Below, piece after piece: positions 16,270-24,904 of a DNA stretch of 64,000 nucleotides (position 1 is its first letter; each line of letters opens with the position of its first letter). Both the position numbers and the translations under genes were made by a program. This stretch comes from CADEED01 sp039931065. GTDB lineage: Bacteria; Pseudomonadota; Gammaproteobacteria; Steroidobacterales; Steroidobacteraceae. The stretch is from assembly GCA_039931065.1 (NCBI GenBank), contig JBDTSP010000010.1, forward strand, positions 100,552 to 164,551, in the 5' to 3' direction. Below the pieces are notes generated by a model, which saw only the letters and a list, made by a program, of their open reading frames with translations, was not told the DNA's origin and made no database searches.

Positions 16270-18444
16270 TCATTGCATATCCGGGCGCCTTGCCCGCTGT
16301 GTCGAGTGAGTACCGTTCGACGGCGCGCGTTTACAGATGTCGTCGGCGATCTGGGCCACCATGTCCGGAAATCTCGCGCCGGTCGTCGGGCGGCCGAGAA
16401 AATATCCCTGGCCTTCGGGGCAGTGCTGATGCTGCAGCAGTTCGAACTGCGCGGCGGTCTCGATGCCTTCCGCGATGACGCGAATCTGCAGGTTGAACCC
16501 GAGACCGATCACGGCGCGGACGATACTGAGATCGTTCGGATTCGACGTCAGATCGCCGACGAATGCCTGGTCGATCTTGAGGGAATCGATCGGAAATCCC
16601 TTCAGGTGGCTCAGGCTCGAATAACCCGTGCCGAAATCGTCGAGCGTGAGGTGCACGCCAAGATCCTTGAGCGAACGCAGTACCAGCGCCGTCGAAGCCG
16701 AATCCTGCATCAGGAAAGTCTCGGTCAACTCGAGGTCCAGGTACTCGGGTGAGAGGCCGCTGTCCGCGAGACCGCTCACCACCGACGCGACGAAATCCTT
16801 GTGGCGCAATTCCGCCGCGGAAACGTTGATCGCGATCCGTATCTGCGGCAATCCCGCTTCCTGCCACAGGCGATTCTGCCGACAGGCCTCGAGCAGGACC
16901 CAGCGGCCGATCGCAACGATCAGGCCGCACTCTTCGGCAATCGGCACGAACAGTGCCGGAAGCATCAGGCCCCGCGTCGGGTGCTGCCAGCGAATGAGCG
17001 CCTCGACTCCGGTAACGGCGCCGCTCCACAGATCCACCACCGGCTGGTAGTGCAAGACGAATTCATTCCGCTCGAGAGCCTGCCGCAGGCCATCTTCGAT
17101 CGCCTGACGCTGCAACGCACGGGCATTCATGTCCTCGCGAAAGAATTGGTAGTTGCTGCGGCCGCAGTCCTTGGCGTGGTACATCGCGATGTCCGCGTGT
17201 TTCATCAAGGTTTCCCCGTCCTCGCCGTCGCCGGGAAATACACCGATGCCGATGCTGGCGCTTACGTGCAAATTGCGGCCATCGATGCTGAAAGGTCGAC
17301 TCAGGGCCAGCAGGATCTTCTCCGCCGTGATGGCGGCATCCTGCCCGTGGGTCAGCTCCGACAACAGGACCACGAACTCGTCGCCGCCCTGGCGGCTCAC
17401 CGTGTCCGAACTGCGCATGCAGCCTAACAAGGTCCGCGCAACCAGTCGCAGCAGCTGATCGCCGACGCCGTGGCCGAGTGAATCGTTGACGTTCTTGAAT
17501 CGATCCAGGTCCAGAAACATGACCGCGAGCGTCGTACCGTGGCGTTTCGCGAGCTGGATCGCGTTCAGCAGCCGATCGTCCAGCAGCATCCGGTTGGGCA
17601 GATCGGTGAGCGTGTCGTGTTGTGAGTGGTGCGATATCCGGAGAGACAACGCGCGCGTCGCGCTCACGTCGTGAAAAACCATCACCGCGCCGGTGACTCG
17701 ACCGTGTCGGTCATGAATCGGAGCCGCGGAATCCTCGATCGCGGCTTCCACTCCGTCGCGGCGACAGAGCAGGCTGTTCGGCGCGAGCAGCACTGTCTTG
17801 TTTTCGAGCATCGCAATCGCCATGGGATTGACGACGGCCGCGCGGGTGCCGGTTTCGATGACATGGAAGACTTCATCCACGTCACGCCCGACAGCGGATT
17901 CGTTGACCCACCCCGTCAAAAGTTCGGCGACCCTGTTGAGATAGGTCACCCGCCCATCGACGTCGCAGCTCATGACCGCGTCGCCAATGGAGTTGAGCGT
18001 GACCTGCGCGCGTTCCTGTTCGACGAACAGGGCCTCGGCATTTATCGCGCGATCGATCGTGGTGACCACCATCTTCGACAGCCAATAGCTGTCGAGGTGA
18101 CTCTTGAGCAGATAGTCCTGCGCGCCGCGCTGAACGGCCTGGCGGGCGATGGGCTCGTGCTCGGACGAGCACAGCAGCACGATCGGGACATGGGGAGCGG
18201 CCTCGTAGAGCCGCTCGAACGTCACCATGCCGCTGGCGTCGGGCAGGAAGAGGTCGACCAAAATTGCAGCGAAAGGCGCGGCGCGCTTGCCCGGCCGGCC
18301 GCCGAGCAGGTCCAGCGCCTCCGAGCAACGCCGCACCCATACCACCTGCAGCGCCTGCTGCTGCTCAGTAGTCAGGGAGGTCCGGATTGCTTCGGCATCG
18401 TGTGGGTCATCCTGCACGAGAAGGATCGTTCGAGGGGTAGGCAT
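16270..18444 (-). CDS. Response regulator with PAS, GGDEF and EAL domains
   Basis: Cytoplasmic protein of 724 residues that should make and/or break cyclic di-GMP under phosphorelay control. The start at 18444 (MPTPRTILLVQDD) is preferred over 18525 because a CAGGAG ribosome-binding site precedes it and the REC domain begins at once. Order: REC (about 1-130, acidic pair in LLVQDD, phospho-acceptor Asp in ILVDLFLPD, Lys in YLLKS), PAS (about 145-265), GGDEF (intact RQGGDEF with I-site RSSD) and EAL (VEALIRWQHP, DDFGTGYSSL, AEGIET all intact). Both enzymatic domains look competent. No histidine kinase lies beside it. Confidence 0.93.
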   Translation of the reverse strand: MPTPRTILLVQDDPHDAEAIRTSLTTEQQQALQVVWVRRCSEALDLLGGRPGKRAAPFAAILVDLFLPDASGMVTFERLYEAAPHVPIVLLCSSEHEPIARQAVQRGAQDYLLKSHLDSYWLSKMVVTTIDRAINAEALFVEQERAQVTLNSIGDAVMSCDVDGRVTYLNRVAELLTGWVNESAVGRDVDEVFHVIETGTRAAVVNPMAIAMLENKTVLLAPNSLLCRRDGVEAAIEDSAAPIHDRHGRVTGAVMVFHDVSATRALSLRISHHSQHDTLTDLPNRMLLDDRLLNAIQLAKRHGTTLAVMFLDLDRFKNVNDSLGHGVGDQLLRLVARTLLGCMRSSDTVSRQGGDEFVVLLSELTHGQDAAITAEKILLALSRPFSIDGRNLHVSASIGIGVFPGDGEDGETLMKHADIAMYHAKDCGRSNYQFFREDMNARALQRQAIEDGLRQALERNEFVLHYQPVVDLWSGAVTGVEALIRWQHPTRGLMLPALFVPIAEECGLIVAIGRWVLLEACRQNRLWQEAGLPQIRIAINVSAAELRHKDFVASVVSGLADSGLSPEYLDLELTETFLMQDSASTALVLRSLKDLGVHLTLDDFGTGYSSLSHLKGFPIDSLKIDQAFVGDLTSNPNDLSIVRAVIGLGFNLQIRVIAEGIETAAQFELLQHQHCPEGQGYFLGRPTTGARFPDMVAQIADDICKRAPSNGTHSTQRARRPDMQ

Positions 18445-18699
18445 GCGACTCCTGGCGCGCCGCCAAACTGGCCGCGTCGCCATTGACGCAGCGAATGATC
18501 TCGCATGCTGTACGGCAGCGAACATAGGTGTCGATCTGGTTTGAGAATTGATCCGGGGGCGCGCCTAGGTGCACGGAGGGGTCTGGTAGATAGGCAGTCG
18601 GAGCTGCCGCAGGTAAATGGCGTGTAGAACATCCGTTGCCACGGCTTACGATCGTGCTGGGTCGTCGTGCTCCGGATTTCTTCGCGGCGCGGACGGGGC

Positions 18700-19641
18700 T
18701 CACAACGGGGCTTCTGGCATCGCCACGCCGTAATTTCCACAGGGCGGCTGGCACTGGTTGTCGAGGTTCACCTCGAGGCCGAAGCGTTCGGCCAGCAGCT
18801 TCGTGACCGGTTGGCGCAGGGCGTAGGCATCGAAATCCTCGGGTTCGCGCACCGGCGCGGTGACGCGCACGTCGTAGCGCGGCCAGCTCATCCAGAAGTC
18901 CCGCCGTGCCACGGGGTTCCCCGAAGCCCTTTGCTCCGTCCACACCACCGATCGATGGATCGCGTAGACGATCGCCACGATGTCGATGAGATTGGCGTTG
19001 CGGATGAGCACTCCGTTCTCGTCGGCAACGACACGATATCGCTCTCCCATGCCGGGTGCCGCCACCGTCATCACCACCTGTCCCTTCCGCAGCGACAGCG
19101 AATTGACGATGAGCAGCTCGTGACGCCGCTGCCGGTCGGCAAGCCCCCCCGATAACAGTGGCGCCGTGAAGATCAGCAGCGCGCAAGAAGTCATGAAGGC
19201 CGTCGCCCACAGACCCGGAAAACGCAGCACGTCGTTGACGTCGTGTTGCCGGCGTTCCTGCTCGTTGCGCACACGGCGCCGCTCAATCCCGATACGACCG
19301 ATGGTCCAGCGAATGCACAGAGTGCTCGCGGTCAACGCGACCACCAGCCAGGCCCAAGTGGCCCGCGATTCGAACATACGGGCAGGCGCGAACAGCGGCG
19401 CCAGCCCGGCGACCACGGCAACCAGCGAAGGCGGCGCGGAGTCGGCGGTATACGCCACCGGAAAGCCGAGCCATTCGCCCAGCGAATAGAGCAACGCGAA
19501 TGGAAACAGGAACTTGAGCGCCGCGACCCGCCACAACCAGAGCCTGAAGACCGCCCGGCTGGCACGAGTCAGCAGAGCGCAGGCCGCGATTCCGCCGCAG
19601 ATCAGCAACGACTGCCACAGATGATCGATGCAGGTCGTCAC
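18700..19641 (-). CDS. BlaR1-like membrane sensor lacking the M56 protease core
   Basis: Protein of 313 residues from a GTG at 19641. Its N-terminus (CIDHLWQSLLI, then LKFLFPFALLYSLGEWLG) and its C-terminus (WPRYDVRVTAP, LRQPVTKLLAERFGLEV, CQPPCG) both match the neighbouring BlaR1 protein at 19731-21068. The segment that should carry the HExxH zinc protease and its surroundings is absent. It therefore keeps membrane helices and the DUF3738-type sensor-like tail but cannot cleave BlaI. It may be a decayed duplicate or a stand-alone sensor. Operator-like dyads lie just upstream. Confidence 0.7.
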   Translation of the reverse strand: MTTCIDHLWQSLLICGGIAACALLTRASRAVFRLWLWRVAALKFLFPFALLYSLGEWLGFPVAYTADSAPPSLVAVVAGLAPLFAPARMFESRATWAWLVVALTASTLCIRWTIGRIGIERRRVRNEQERRQHDVNDVLRFPGLWATAFMTSCALLIFTAPLLSGGLADRQRRHELLIVNSLSLRKGQVVMTVAAPGMGERYRVVADENGVLIRNANLIDIVAIVYAIHRSVVWTEQRASGNPVARRDFWMSWPRYDVRVTAPVREPEDFDAYALRQPVTKLLAERFGLEVNLDNQCQPPCGNYGVAMPEAPL

Positions 19642-19654
19642 CCGCGTCTTCGCA

Positions 19655-19691
19655 AACCACAGATGTAGTCATAAAACTTACAATGGTAGTA
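19655..19691 (-). promoter_or_regulatory. Two BlaI-type operator dyads upstream of the protease-less paralogue
   Basis: On the minus strand, TACTACCATTGTAAGT (19676-19691) and GACTACATCTGTGGTT (19655-19670) both follow the BlaI/MecI pattern TACTACA-NN-TGTAGTA with a few mismatches. They lie in an AT-rich gap between the two BlaR1-like genes and suggest that the 18700-19641 gene has its own BlaI-controlled promoter. Confidence 0.5.
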
Positions 19692-19730
19692 ATCAAGATG
19701 ACGACAATCGGCGGTCGATCGCATGGCGGT

Positions 19731-21068
19731 CTATTCCGCGGCAGCCGCGCGTTCGAGCGCCGCCGGGCCGCAGGGCGCCTGGCAGAGCTGATCCATGTAG
19801 ATCTCGAGCGCGAAGCGCTTGGCCATCATTTTCGTGACCACCGGGCGCAACGCGGAAAGGTCGAGGGAATCCGGATTGCTGACCGCCTCGGGCGTGGTGA
19901 TGCGCACGTCGTAACGCGGGGAATCCATCCACGGGCCCTCGCCCTTCACCTGCGAACTGCGCAGTCCATACGCCAGCGCCGCCATTTCGCGCAGCGAGCT
20001 GTCGCGCAGGATGACTTCGTGCGCATTGACGACCACGGCAGGTCGCGCATGGGTGCCACGGGTTGCCGCGACTTCGAACTGCGCTGATGCAAACGTGCGC
20101 GAATTGGCGTTCAGCAATACCTGCCGCCGCAGGTCACCATCGGCCGCGCCTGTGACCAGCGGAATACCCGCGCAGGCCAACGCGGCTAACAACAATGCAT
20201 TGGCCTTGGCGAACCCGACGGCTGCCGGGCGCACGCCGGCCAGGATGTGACGGATTCGCTCGGCGAGATTGCCCGACAACGCGGACACCGAGAACGCCAC
20301 GCGCGGTCGATCGACGCAATGCCTGCACACCTCGAGGATACCCGCCGCATACACCGGGCCATCGTGCCCGTTCTCGAGCACGGCCTCGTCGCAGGCGCGC
20401 TCGCGCTCCTCGATCATCTGCCGGCCTATCCACCAGACGGGCGGGTGAAACCAGAACAGGGTTTCGACCAGGTGGTGGACATTGGCCTTGAGATTGTCGT
20501 ACCGCCGGATGTGTTCGCGCTCGTGCGCCAGCACCGCGTTCAACTGCAAGTCGGTCAATCTCCCGAGCAGCGCGACCGGCAGCAACACCACCGGATGAAA
20601 ACTTCCCGCCACGGCCGGTTCGACATCCGCATCCGTGAGGCGCGCATCCGGCGGCGCGCCCGGCGCCGATCGCGCTGCCCTTGCCAGAAAATATGCCGCG
20701 CGTAATGCGAGTAACCAGCGCGCGGCCACGAGCAACGCGCCGGTCAGCCAGACGATCAGCAGCGCCGCGGCAAAACCGTCGAAGCTGTCGCGCGCGACGA
20801 CGCTCTCGGAGGCCGGTGAAATCATGGGCTGAGCGGCTTGCACCGCCGGATCGAAGAACAGCGGCGCGCCGCCGACCGGCGCGGGCAATCCCACCCAGGC
20901 ACCCAGGCCATACAAGGCCGCGAACGGCACGAGGAACTTGACCGAGGCGGTCAGCCACAACCCGTGACGCAGGGATGCGCCGTTCGAACGGCAAAGCCGC
21001 GCAACCACCCAGACGGCGCCGCAGAACAGCGTCGACTGCCACAGGTGATCGAGCAGCGCCGCGGTCAC
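19731..21068 (-). CDS. BlaR1-type M56 family metallopeptidase sensor
   Basis: Membrane zinc protease of 445 residues, expected to sense an envelope signal and cleave the cognate BlaI repressor. It starts at a GTG that overlaps the blaI stop by 4 bp (GTGA). Membrane helices cover about residues 1-60 and 100-130. The zinc motif HEREH is at 182-186, with the downstream acidic ligand in ERERACDEAV. The C-terminal extracytoplasmic part (MDSPRYDVRITTP, ALRPVVTKMMAKRF, CQAPCG) resembles DUF3738/TIGR03435 rather than a penicillin-binding sensor domain, so beta-lactam sensing should not be assumed. Confidence 0.83.
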   Translation of the reverse strand: MTAALLDHLWQSTLFCGAVWVVARLCRSNGASLRHGLWLTASVKFLVPFAALYGLGAWVGLPAPVGGAPLFFDPAVQAAQPMISPASESVVARDSFDGFAAALLIVWLTGALLVAARWLLALRAAYFLARAARSAPGAPPDARLTDADVEPAVAGSFHPVVLLPVALLGRLTDLQLNAVLAHEREHIRRYDNLKANVHHLVETLFWFHPPVWWIGRQMIEERERACDEAVLENGHDGPVYAAGILEVCRHCVDRPRVAFSVSALSGNLAERIRHILAGVRPAAVGFAKANALLLAALACAGIPLVTGAADGDLRRQVLLNANSRTFASAQFEVAATRGTHARPAVVVNAHEVILRDSSLREMAALAYGLRSSQVKGEGPWMDSPRYDVRITTPEAVSNPDSLDLSALRPVVTKMMAKRFALEIYMDQLCQAPCGPAALERAAAAE

Positions 21069-21451
21069 TTGCCCTTGTCCTTGTTGTTATGGGCGCGCAG
21101 CACCTCGATGGCGTCGTCGATGTCTTCGCGCGAGATCTTGCCCATCTCCACCAAGTGCGCCATCACCGGGCGCACGCTGCCACCGAACAAGCCGATGATT
21201 TCCTTGAGCAGCCGCGTCTGCACCGACGCGCGAGAAGTGGTGGCCTCGAACACGTGTGCGTTACCGATCTTCCGGGTTCTGCGCAGCGCCCCTTTGACTT
21301 CGAGCCGGTACACCATGGTCTGCACTGTGGTGTAGGCGGGCCGGTCCTTCTTCACGACGGCTTCGTGGATCTCGCGGATGGAGCAGGGGCCGCGGCTCCA
21401 GAACTCCGACATGATGCGCAGCTCGAGTGCGCTGAGTTTCGGCTGTGCCAC
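21065..21451 (-). CDS. BlaI/MecI/CopY family transcriptional repressor
   Basis: Winged-helix repressor of 128 residues. It starts at GTG (21451) with a GGAGG ribosome-binding site nine bases upstream. The N-terminal helix-turn-helix reads LSALELRIMSEFWSRGPCSI, followed by YTTVQTMVYRLEVKG, typical of the family. The C-terminal half is the dimer and cleavage region. It overlaps the BlaR1 gene by 4 bp, forming the usual regulator-sensor pair. A dyad at 21483-21498 upstream of its start is the likely autoregulatory operator. Confidence 0.87.
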   Translation of the reverse strand: MAQPKLSALELRIMSEFWSRGPCSIREIHEAVVKKDRPAYTTVQTMVYRLEVKGALRRTRKIGNAHVFEATTSRASVQTRLLKEIIGLFGGSVRPVMAHLVEMGKISREDIDDAIEVLRAHNNKDKGK

Positions 21452-21482
21452 GGAACCTCCACGAGGGAACTGTCGTTGACTC

Positions 21483-21498
21483 TATGACACCTGTAGTA
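21483..21498 (-). promoter_or_regulatory. BlaI operator-like dyad upstream of blaI (locus 1)
   Basis: On the minus strand the site reads TACTACAGGTGTCATA. One half-site is a perfect TACTACA and the other a degenerate TGTCATA, separated by two bases, as in BlaI/MecI operators. It is 32 bp upstream of the GTG start of the BlaI gene. Confidence 0.5.
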
Positions 21499-21569
21499 GA
21501 AAAGGCAACCCGCGGCGAGAGGATGAGCCGGTTAACCGAGCCAGGATGGGGCGCGGTTTCGCCAGGCCT

Positions 21570-22841
21570 TCAACATTCCTTGAGCGGGATCGCGTCGTTC
21601 GCGAGCTTCAGGCGATCGGGCCGCGCCCGCATGGGGATCATCTTGCGCGCCGCCATCTGGTCCTTCGTGTGATTCAGCGTCTCGACAGCTAACAACTCGC
21701 CGGCGTTGAGATAACACACGCTGAACGCGCGGGACGCCGGGTCGCCGCGCACGATCACCTCGTCGTAACCGACCGCCAGTCCAACGATCACCATCTTGAG
21801 ATCGAACTGATCCGACCAGAACCACGGCACCTTGTCGTGCACGGTCGCGATCCCGAGCATGTTCAAGGCGGCGCTCGAGCCCTGCTCGAACGCGTTGTCC
21901 ACGGATTCCAGCCGCACCCGCATGCCGTAGTGGATGCTCGGGTGCCGTGCGCAGTCGCCCGCCGCCCAGATGTGCGGATCCGACGTACGGCAGTATTCGT
22001 CGACGAGGATGCCGTCATTGCAATCGAGGCCGGCTTCGCGGGCCAATGCGTCGGTGCCGACGACACCGATTGCCACGAGCACGAAATCCGCCGGGATCTC
22101 ACGGCCGTCGGCCAGCCGCACCGCCGCCACGCGTTGCGCGCCAACGGCGGCCTGGTGCGCCTCGAGGGAACCGGGTGTCGCATCGGCCGCGATCAGCGCG
22201 GCAACGCCCACGCCGCACAGCAGTTGCACGCCGTGACGGGTATGCTCGCTTTGATAGAAGCTGGATACGACCGGGGCGACCACCCGATTCATCACGCGGT
22301 CGGCGGCCTCCAGCACCGTGACCTCGAGCCCCGCTTCGCGGCAGGTGGCCGCGACCTCGAGACCAATGTATCCACCGCCGACGATCACGGCGCGCCGTCC
22401 CGGTGCGAGCTCGCCGCGCAGGCGATCCACGTCGGCAAAGCTGCGCAGGTAGTGGATGCCTGCCAATTCCGCTCCCGGCAGGGCGAGCCGGCGCGGATGA
22501 CTTCCCGTGGCCAGCAGCAGGCGGTCGTACTCGACCGCGCTGCCGTCGGCGATCTCGACGCGCCGCCGCTCGCGATCGACGCGAACCGCCGCGAACCCGA
22601 GCCGCATCGCAACCGCGTGGTTGGCGTAGTGGGCGGCATGCCGGATCAACAACCGGTCTCGCTCGAGCGTCCCGGCCAGGAATTTCTTGGATAGCGGCGG
22701 CCGTTGATAGGGCAGCAGCGCCTCATCGCCGATCAGCGTGATCGCGCCGGTGTGGCCCCGCTTGCGCAGAGTCTCGACCGCTTGCGCGGCGGCCTGTCCG
22801 GCGCCGACTATCGCTATCCGCGTGTTCAACTCACCACCCAT
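21570..22841 (-). CDS. FAD/NAD(P)-dependent ferredoxin/rubredoxin reductase
   Basis: Flavoprotein of about 423 residues that passes electrons from NAD(P)H to a small Fe-S carrier, as in rhodocoxin and putidaredoxin reductases. The start at 22841 (MGGELNTRIAIVGAGQAA) puts the FAD-binding GxGxxA at the N-terminus; the longer in-frame start at 22895 adds an unlikely leader. The NAD site is VIVGGGYIGLEVAA, and the second FAD motif lies in the IWAAGDCA segment. The C-terminal reductase dimer domain includes FWSDQFDLKMVIVG. No ferredoxin or P450 gene is adjacent, so the partner is unknown. Confidence 0.9.
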   Translation of the reverse strand: MGGELNTRIAIVGAGQAAAQAVETLRKRGHTGAITLIGDEALLPYQRPPLSKKFLAGTLERDRLLIRHAAHYANHAVAMRLGFAAVRVDRERRRVEIADGSAVEYDRLLLATGSHPRRLALPGAELAGIHYLRSFADVDRLRGELAPGRRAVIVGGGYIGLEVAATCREAGLEVTVLEAADRVMNRVVAPVVSSFYQSEHTRHGVQLLCGVGVAALIAADATPGSLEAHQAAVGAQRVAAVRLADGREIPADFVLVAIGVVGTDALAREAGLDCNDGILVDEYCRTSDPHIWAAGDCARHPSIHYGMRVRLESVDNAFEQGSSAALNMLGIATVHDKVPWFWSDQFDLKMVIVGLAVGYDEVIVRGDPASRAFSVCYLNAGELLAVETLNHTKDQMAARKMIPMRARPDRLKLANDAIPLKEC

Positions 22842-22996
22842 TTCCCACACCGGTATAGATAAGAGAGACTGACACTCGCCGCTGCTGCGCACCATTGTTG
22901 GGCGATGCAGGAAAGGGCGCGCTAAATTAGTGCCAGAAAATCCGCGCTGCGGGCGGCCAATACCGAAATTGCCGCTATGTTGAGCTTTCGGGATAC

Positions 22997-23012
22997 TGGC
23001 ACGGAAGCTGCA
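22997..23012 (+). promoter_or_regulatory. Sigma-54 promoter of glnK-amtB
   Basis: TGGCACGGAAGCTGCA has the invariant GG and GC of a -24/-12 promoter at the correct 12-bp distance, and TGGCACG is exact. Transcription should start near 23022, about 68 bp before glnK. This fits nitrogen control by NtrC and RpoN. GCACCATTGTTGGGCG further upstream (near 22890) could be a weak NtrC site, but its spacing is off. Confidence 0.72.
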
Positions 23013-23089
23013 CTGCGATTAAGGCTCGCCGATGTCGGCGTCCGAATTCATCTATAAGACTTGGCACTAAAGAATTGGGAGACAAAGAA

Positions 23090-23428
23090 ATGAAATTGGT
23101 CACCGCCATCATCAAGCCTTTCAAACTCGACGACGTGCGTGCGGCGCTGTCCGAGATTGGCGTATCCGGAATGACGGTGACGGAGGTGAAGGGTTTCGGT
23201 CGCCAGCGCGGCCACACCGAACTCTATCGCGGCGCCGAGTACGTCGTGGACTTCGTCCCGAAAACCAAAATTGAAGTCGCGGTTCGCAGCGACCTCGTCG
23301 ATCAAGTGGTCGAAGCGATCCTGAAGGCTGCCAAGACCGGCAAGGTCGGCGACGGCAAGATCTTCATCACCGATATCGACCGCGTCATCCGCATCCGCAC
23401 CGGCGAGACGGATAACTCCGCGCTGTAA
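23090..23428 (+). CDS. glnK: Nitrogen regulatory protein PII
   Basis: Trimeric signal protein of 112 residues that reports glutamine, 2-oxoglutarate and ATP levels. The start at 23090 (MKLVTAIIKPFKLDDVR) follows a GGGAG ribosome-binding site. The T-loop carries the uridylylation tyrosine in HTELYRGAEY (position 51 of the family), and GKIFITDIDRVIRIRTGE gives the nucleotide-binding end. The name glnK rather than glnB rests on the linked amtB and the sigma-54 promoter. A hairpin separates it from amtB. Confidence 0.93.
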   Translation: MKLVTAIIKPFKLDDVRAALSEIGVSGMTVTEVKGFGRQRGHTELYRGAEYVVDFVPKTKIEVAVRSDLVDQVVEAILKAAKTGKVGDGKIFITDIDRVIRIRTGETDNSAL

Positions 23429-23460
23429 CGCGCAAGCGATACTGCTCAACTGTTGATGTG

Positions 23461-23503
23461 CGCCGGCCCGCTGCCCTTCCAGCGGCGGGCCGGCGTTTGA
23501 TTT
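23461..23503 (+). terminator. Hairpin between glnK and amtB
   Basis: An 11-bp GC-rich perfect stem (23461-23471 with 23485-23495) is followed by TTTGATTTG. It lies in the 146-bp glnK-amtB gap and could act as a partial terminator, so that more glnK than amtB is made, or as an mRNA stabiliser. Confidence 0.6.
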
Positions 23504-23574
23504 GTAGATCTGACAGCTAACAAAGACTTCTGCGATCGAGAGCAGCGGGGTGGCCCGCCGCCGAGGGGATCAAA

Positions 23575-24879
23575 ATGCGTATTCCTGTCTACCGGGCGCT
23601 GGCTGCGCTCGGCTTGCTGCTGTGTCCGTTGTTCGCGCAGGCTCAAGAAACCGCGCCGGTTGCCGACACCGGCGACACCGCCTGGCTCATAACCGCGACC
23701 GCACTGGTCCTCTTCATGACCATTCCCGGACTCGCGCTGTTCTACGCGGGCCTGGTGCGGTCGAAGAACGTGTTGTCGATCCTGATCCAGTGTTTCGCCA
23801 TCACCTGCGTGGTGTCGATCCTGTGGCTCTCAGTGGGATACACATTGACCTTCGGTGACGGCGGTTCGATGCAGTCCTTCATCGGTGGTCTCGACAAGGT
23901 GTTCTTGTCGGGCGTGACGCGCGCTTCGATTTCGGGAACGGTGCCCGAAACCGTGTTCTTCATGTTCCAGATGACCTTCGCGATCATCACGCCCGCGCTG
24001 GTCATTGGCGGTTTCGCCGAACGCATGCGCTTCCCGGCGGTGCTCGGCTTCACGGTGTTGTGGCTGCTGATCGTCTATGTGCCGATCGCGCACTGGGTGT
24101 GGGGTGGCGGCTGGCTCGCGCAGCTCGGTGTCATGGATTACGCGGGTGGCATCGTGGTGCACGTCAGCGCCGGTGTCGCGGCGCTGGTCTGCGCGCTGGT
24201 GCTCGGGCGGCGGCGCGGCTTCCCGCACACCGCGATGGCGCCGCACAGCCTCCCGTATGCGGTCGCGGGGGCGGGCATGTTGTGGGTAGGGTGGTTCGGC
24301 TTCAACGCGGGCAGCGCACTCGCCGCGAATGGTTCGGCCGGCATGGCGATGCTCACCACCCACATGGGCGCATCCGCGGGCGCGCTCGCGTGGATGTGCG
24401 TCGAGTGGAAGAAATACGGCAAGCCGTCGATGTTGGGCGTCGTCACCGGCATGGTCGCGGGTCTCGGCACCATCACGCCGGCCTCGGGCTTCGTGGGTCC
24501 GATGGGCGCGGTGGTCATCGGGCTGGTCGCAGGCGTCGTGTGTTTCTTCGCCACGCAGGTCCTCAAACGCCGGCTGCACATCGACGACTCGCTCGATGTT
24601 TCGCCGGTGCACGGCGTGGGCGGTGTGATCGGTAGTTTGCTCACCGGCGTGTTCGCCGCCACCTGGCTCGGCGGCAGCGGGTTCAGTCTCGATCACGGCG
24701 TCGCCGCGCAGCTCGGCGTGCAGGCGCTCGGGGTCGCGGCCGCCGCGGCGTGGTGCGGTGGCCTCACGTGGGTGATCCTGAAAATACTGGATGTCGTGTT
24801 CGGCCTGCGCGTGGCGGAAGAGCATGAGACGGAAGGTCTGGATCTCGCGGAGCATGGCGAGCGGGGTTACTCTCCTTAA
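23575..24879 (+). CDS. amtB: Ammonium transporter
   Basis: Trimeric inner-membrane ammonium channel of 434 residues, with a cleavable signal peptide ending near LFAQAQ and about eleven helices. Family marks are the GGIVVHVSAG and SPVHGVGGVIG histidines of the twin-His pore and the WFGFNAGSALAANG segment. It is co-directional with glnK, whose product should plug the channel when nitrogen is plentiful. The start at 23575 follows a purine-rich GAGGGGATCAAA stretch. Confidence 0.95.
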   Translation: MRIPVYRALAALGLLLCPLFAQAQETAPVADTGDTAWLITATALVLFMTIPGLALFYAGLVRSKNVLSILIQCFAITCVVSILWLSVGYTLTFGDGGSMQSFIGGLDKVFLSGVTRASISGTVPETVFFMFQMTFAIITPALVIGGFAERMRFPAVLGFTVLWLLIVYVPIAHWVWGGGWLAQLGVMDYAGGIVVHVSAGVAALVCALVLGRRRGFPHTAMAPHSLPYAVAGAGMLWVGWFGFNAGSALAANGSAGMAMLTTHMGASAGALAWMCVEWKKYGKPSMLGVVTGMVAGLGTITPASGFVGPMGAVVIGLVAGVVCFFATQVLKRRLHIDDSLDVSPVHGVGGVIGSLLTGVFAATWLGGSGFSLDHGVAAQLGVQALGVAAAAAWCGGLTWVILKILDVVFGLRVAEEHETEGLDLAEHGERGYSP

Positions 24880-24904
24880 ATCCCACCGGATTCAGGAGTT
24901 ACCC

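Noticed and set aside
19731..21068. Naming the BlaI/BlaR1 locus as a beta-lactam resistance system
   Set aside because: The BlaR1 C-terminus is not a penicillin-binding domain and no beta-lactamase gene adjoins it; the only related gene, at 25869, lacks the SxxK lysine.
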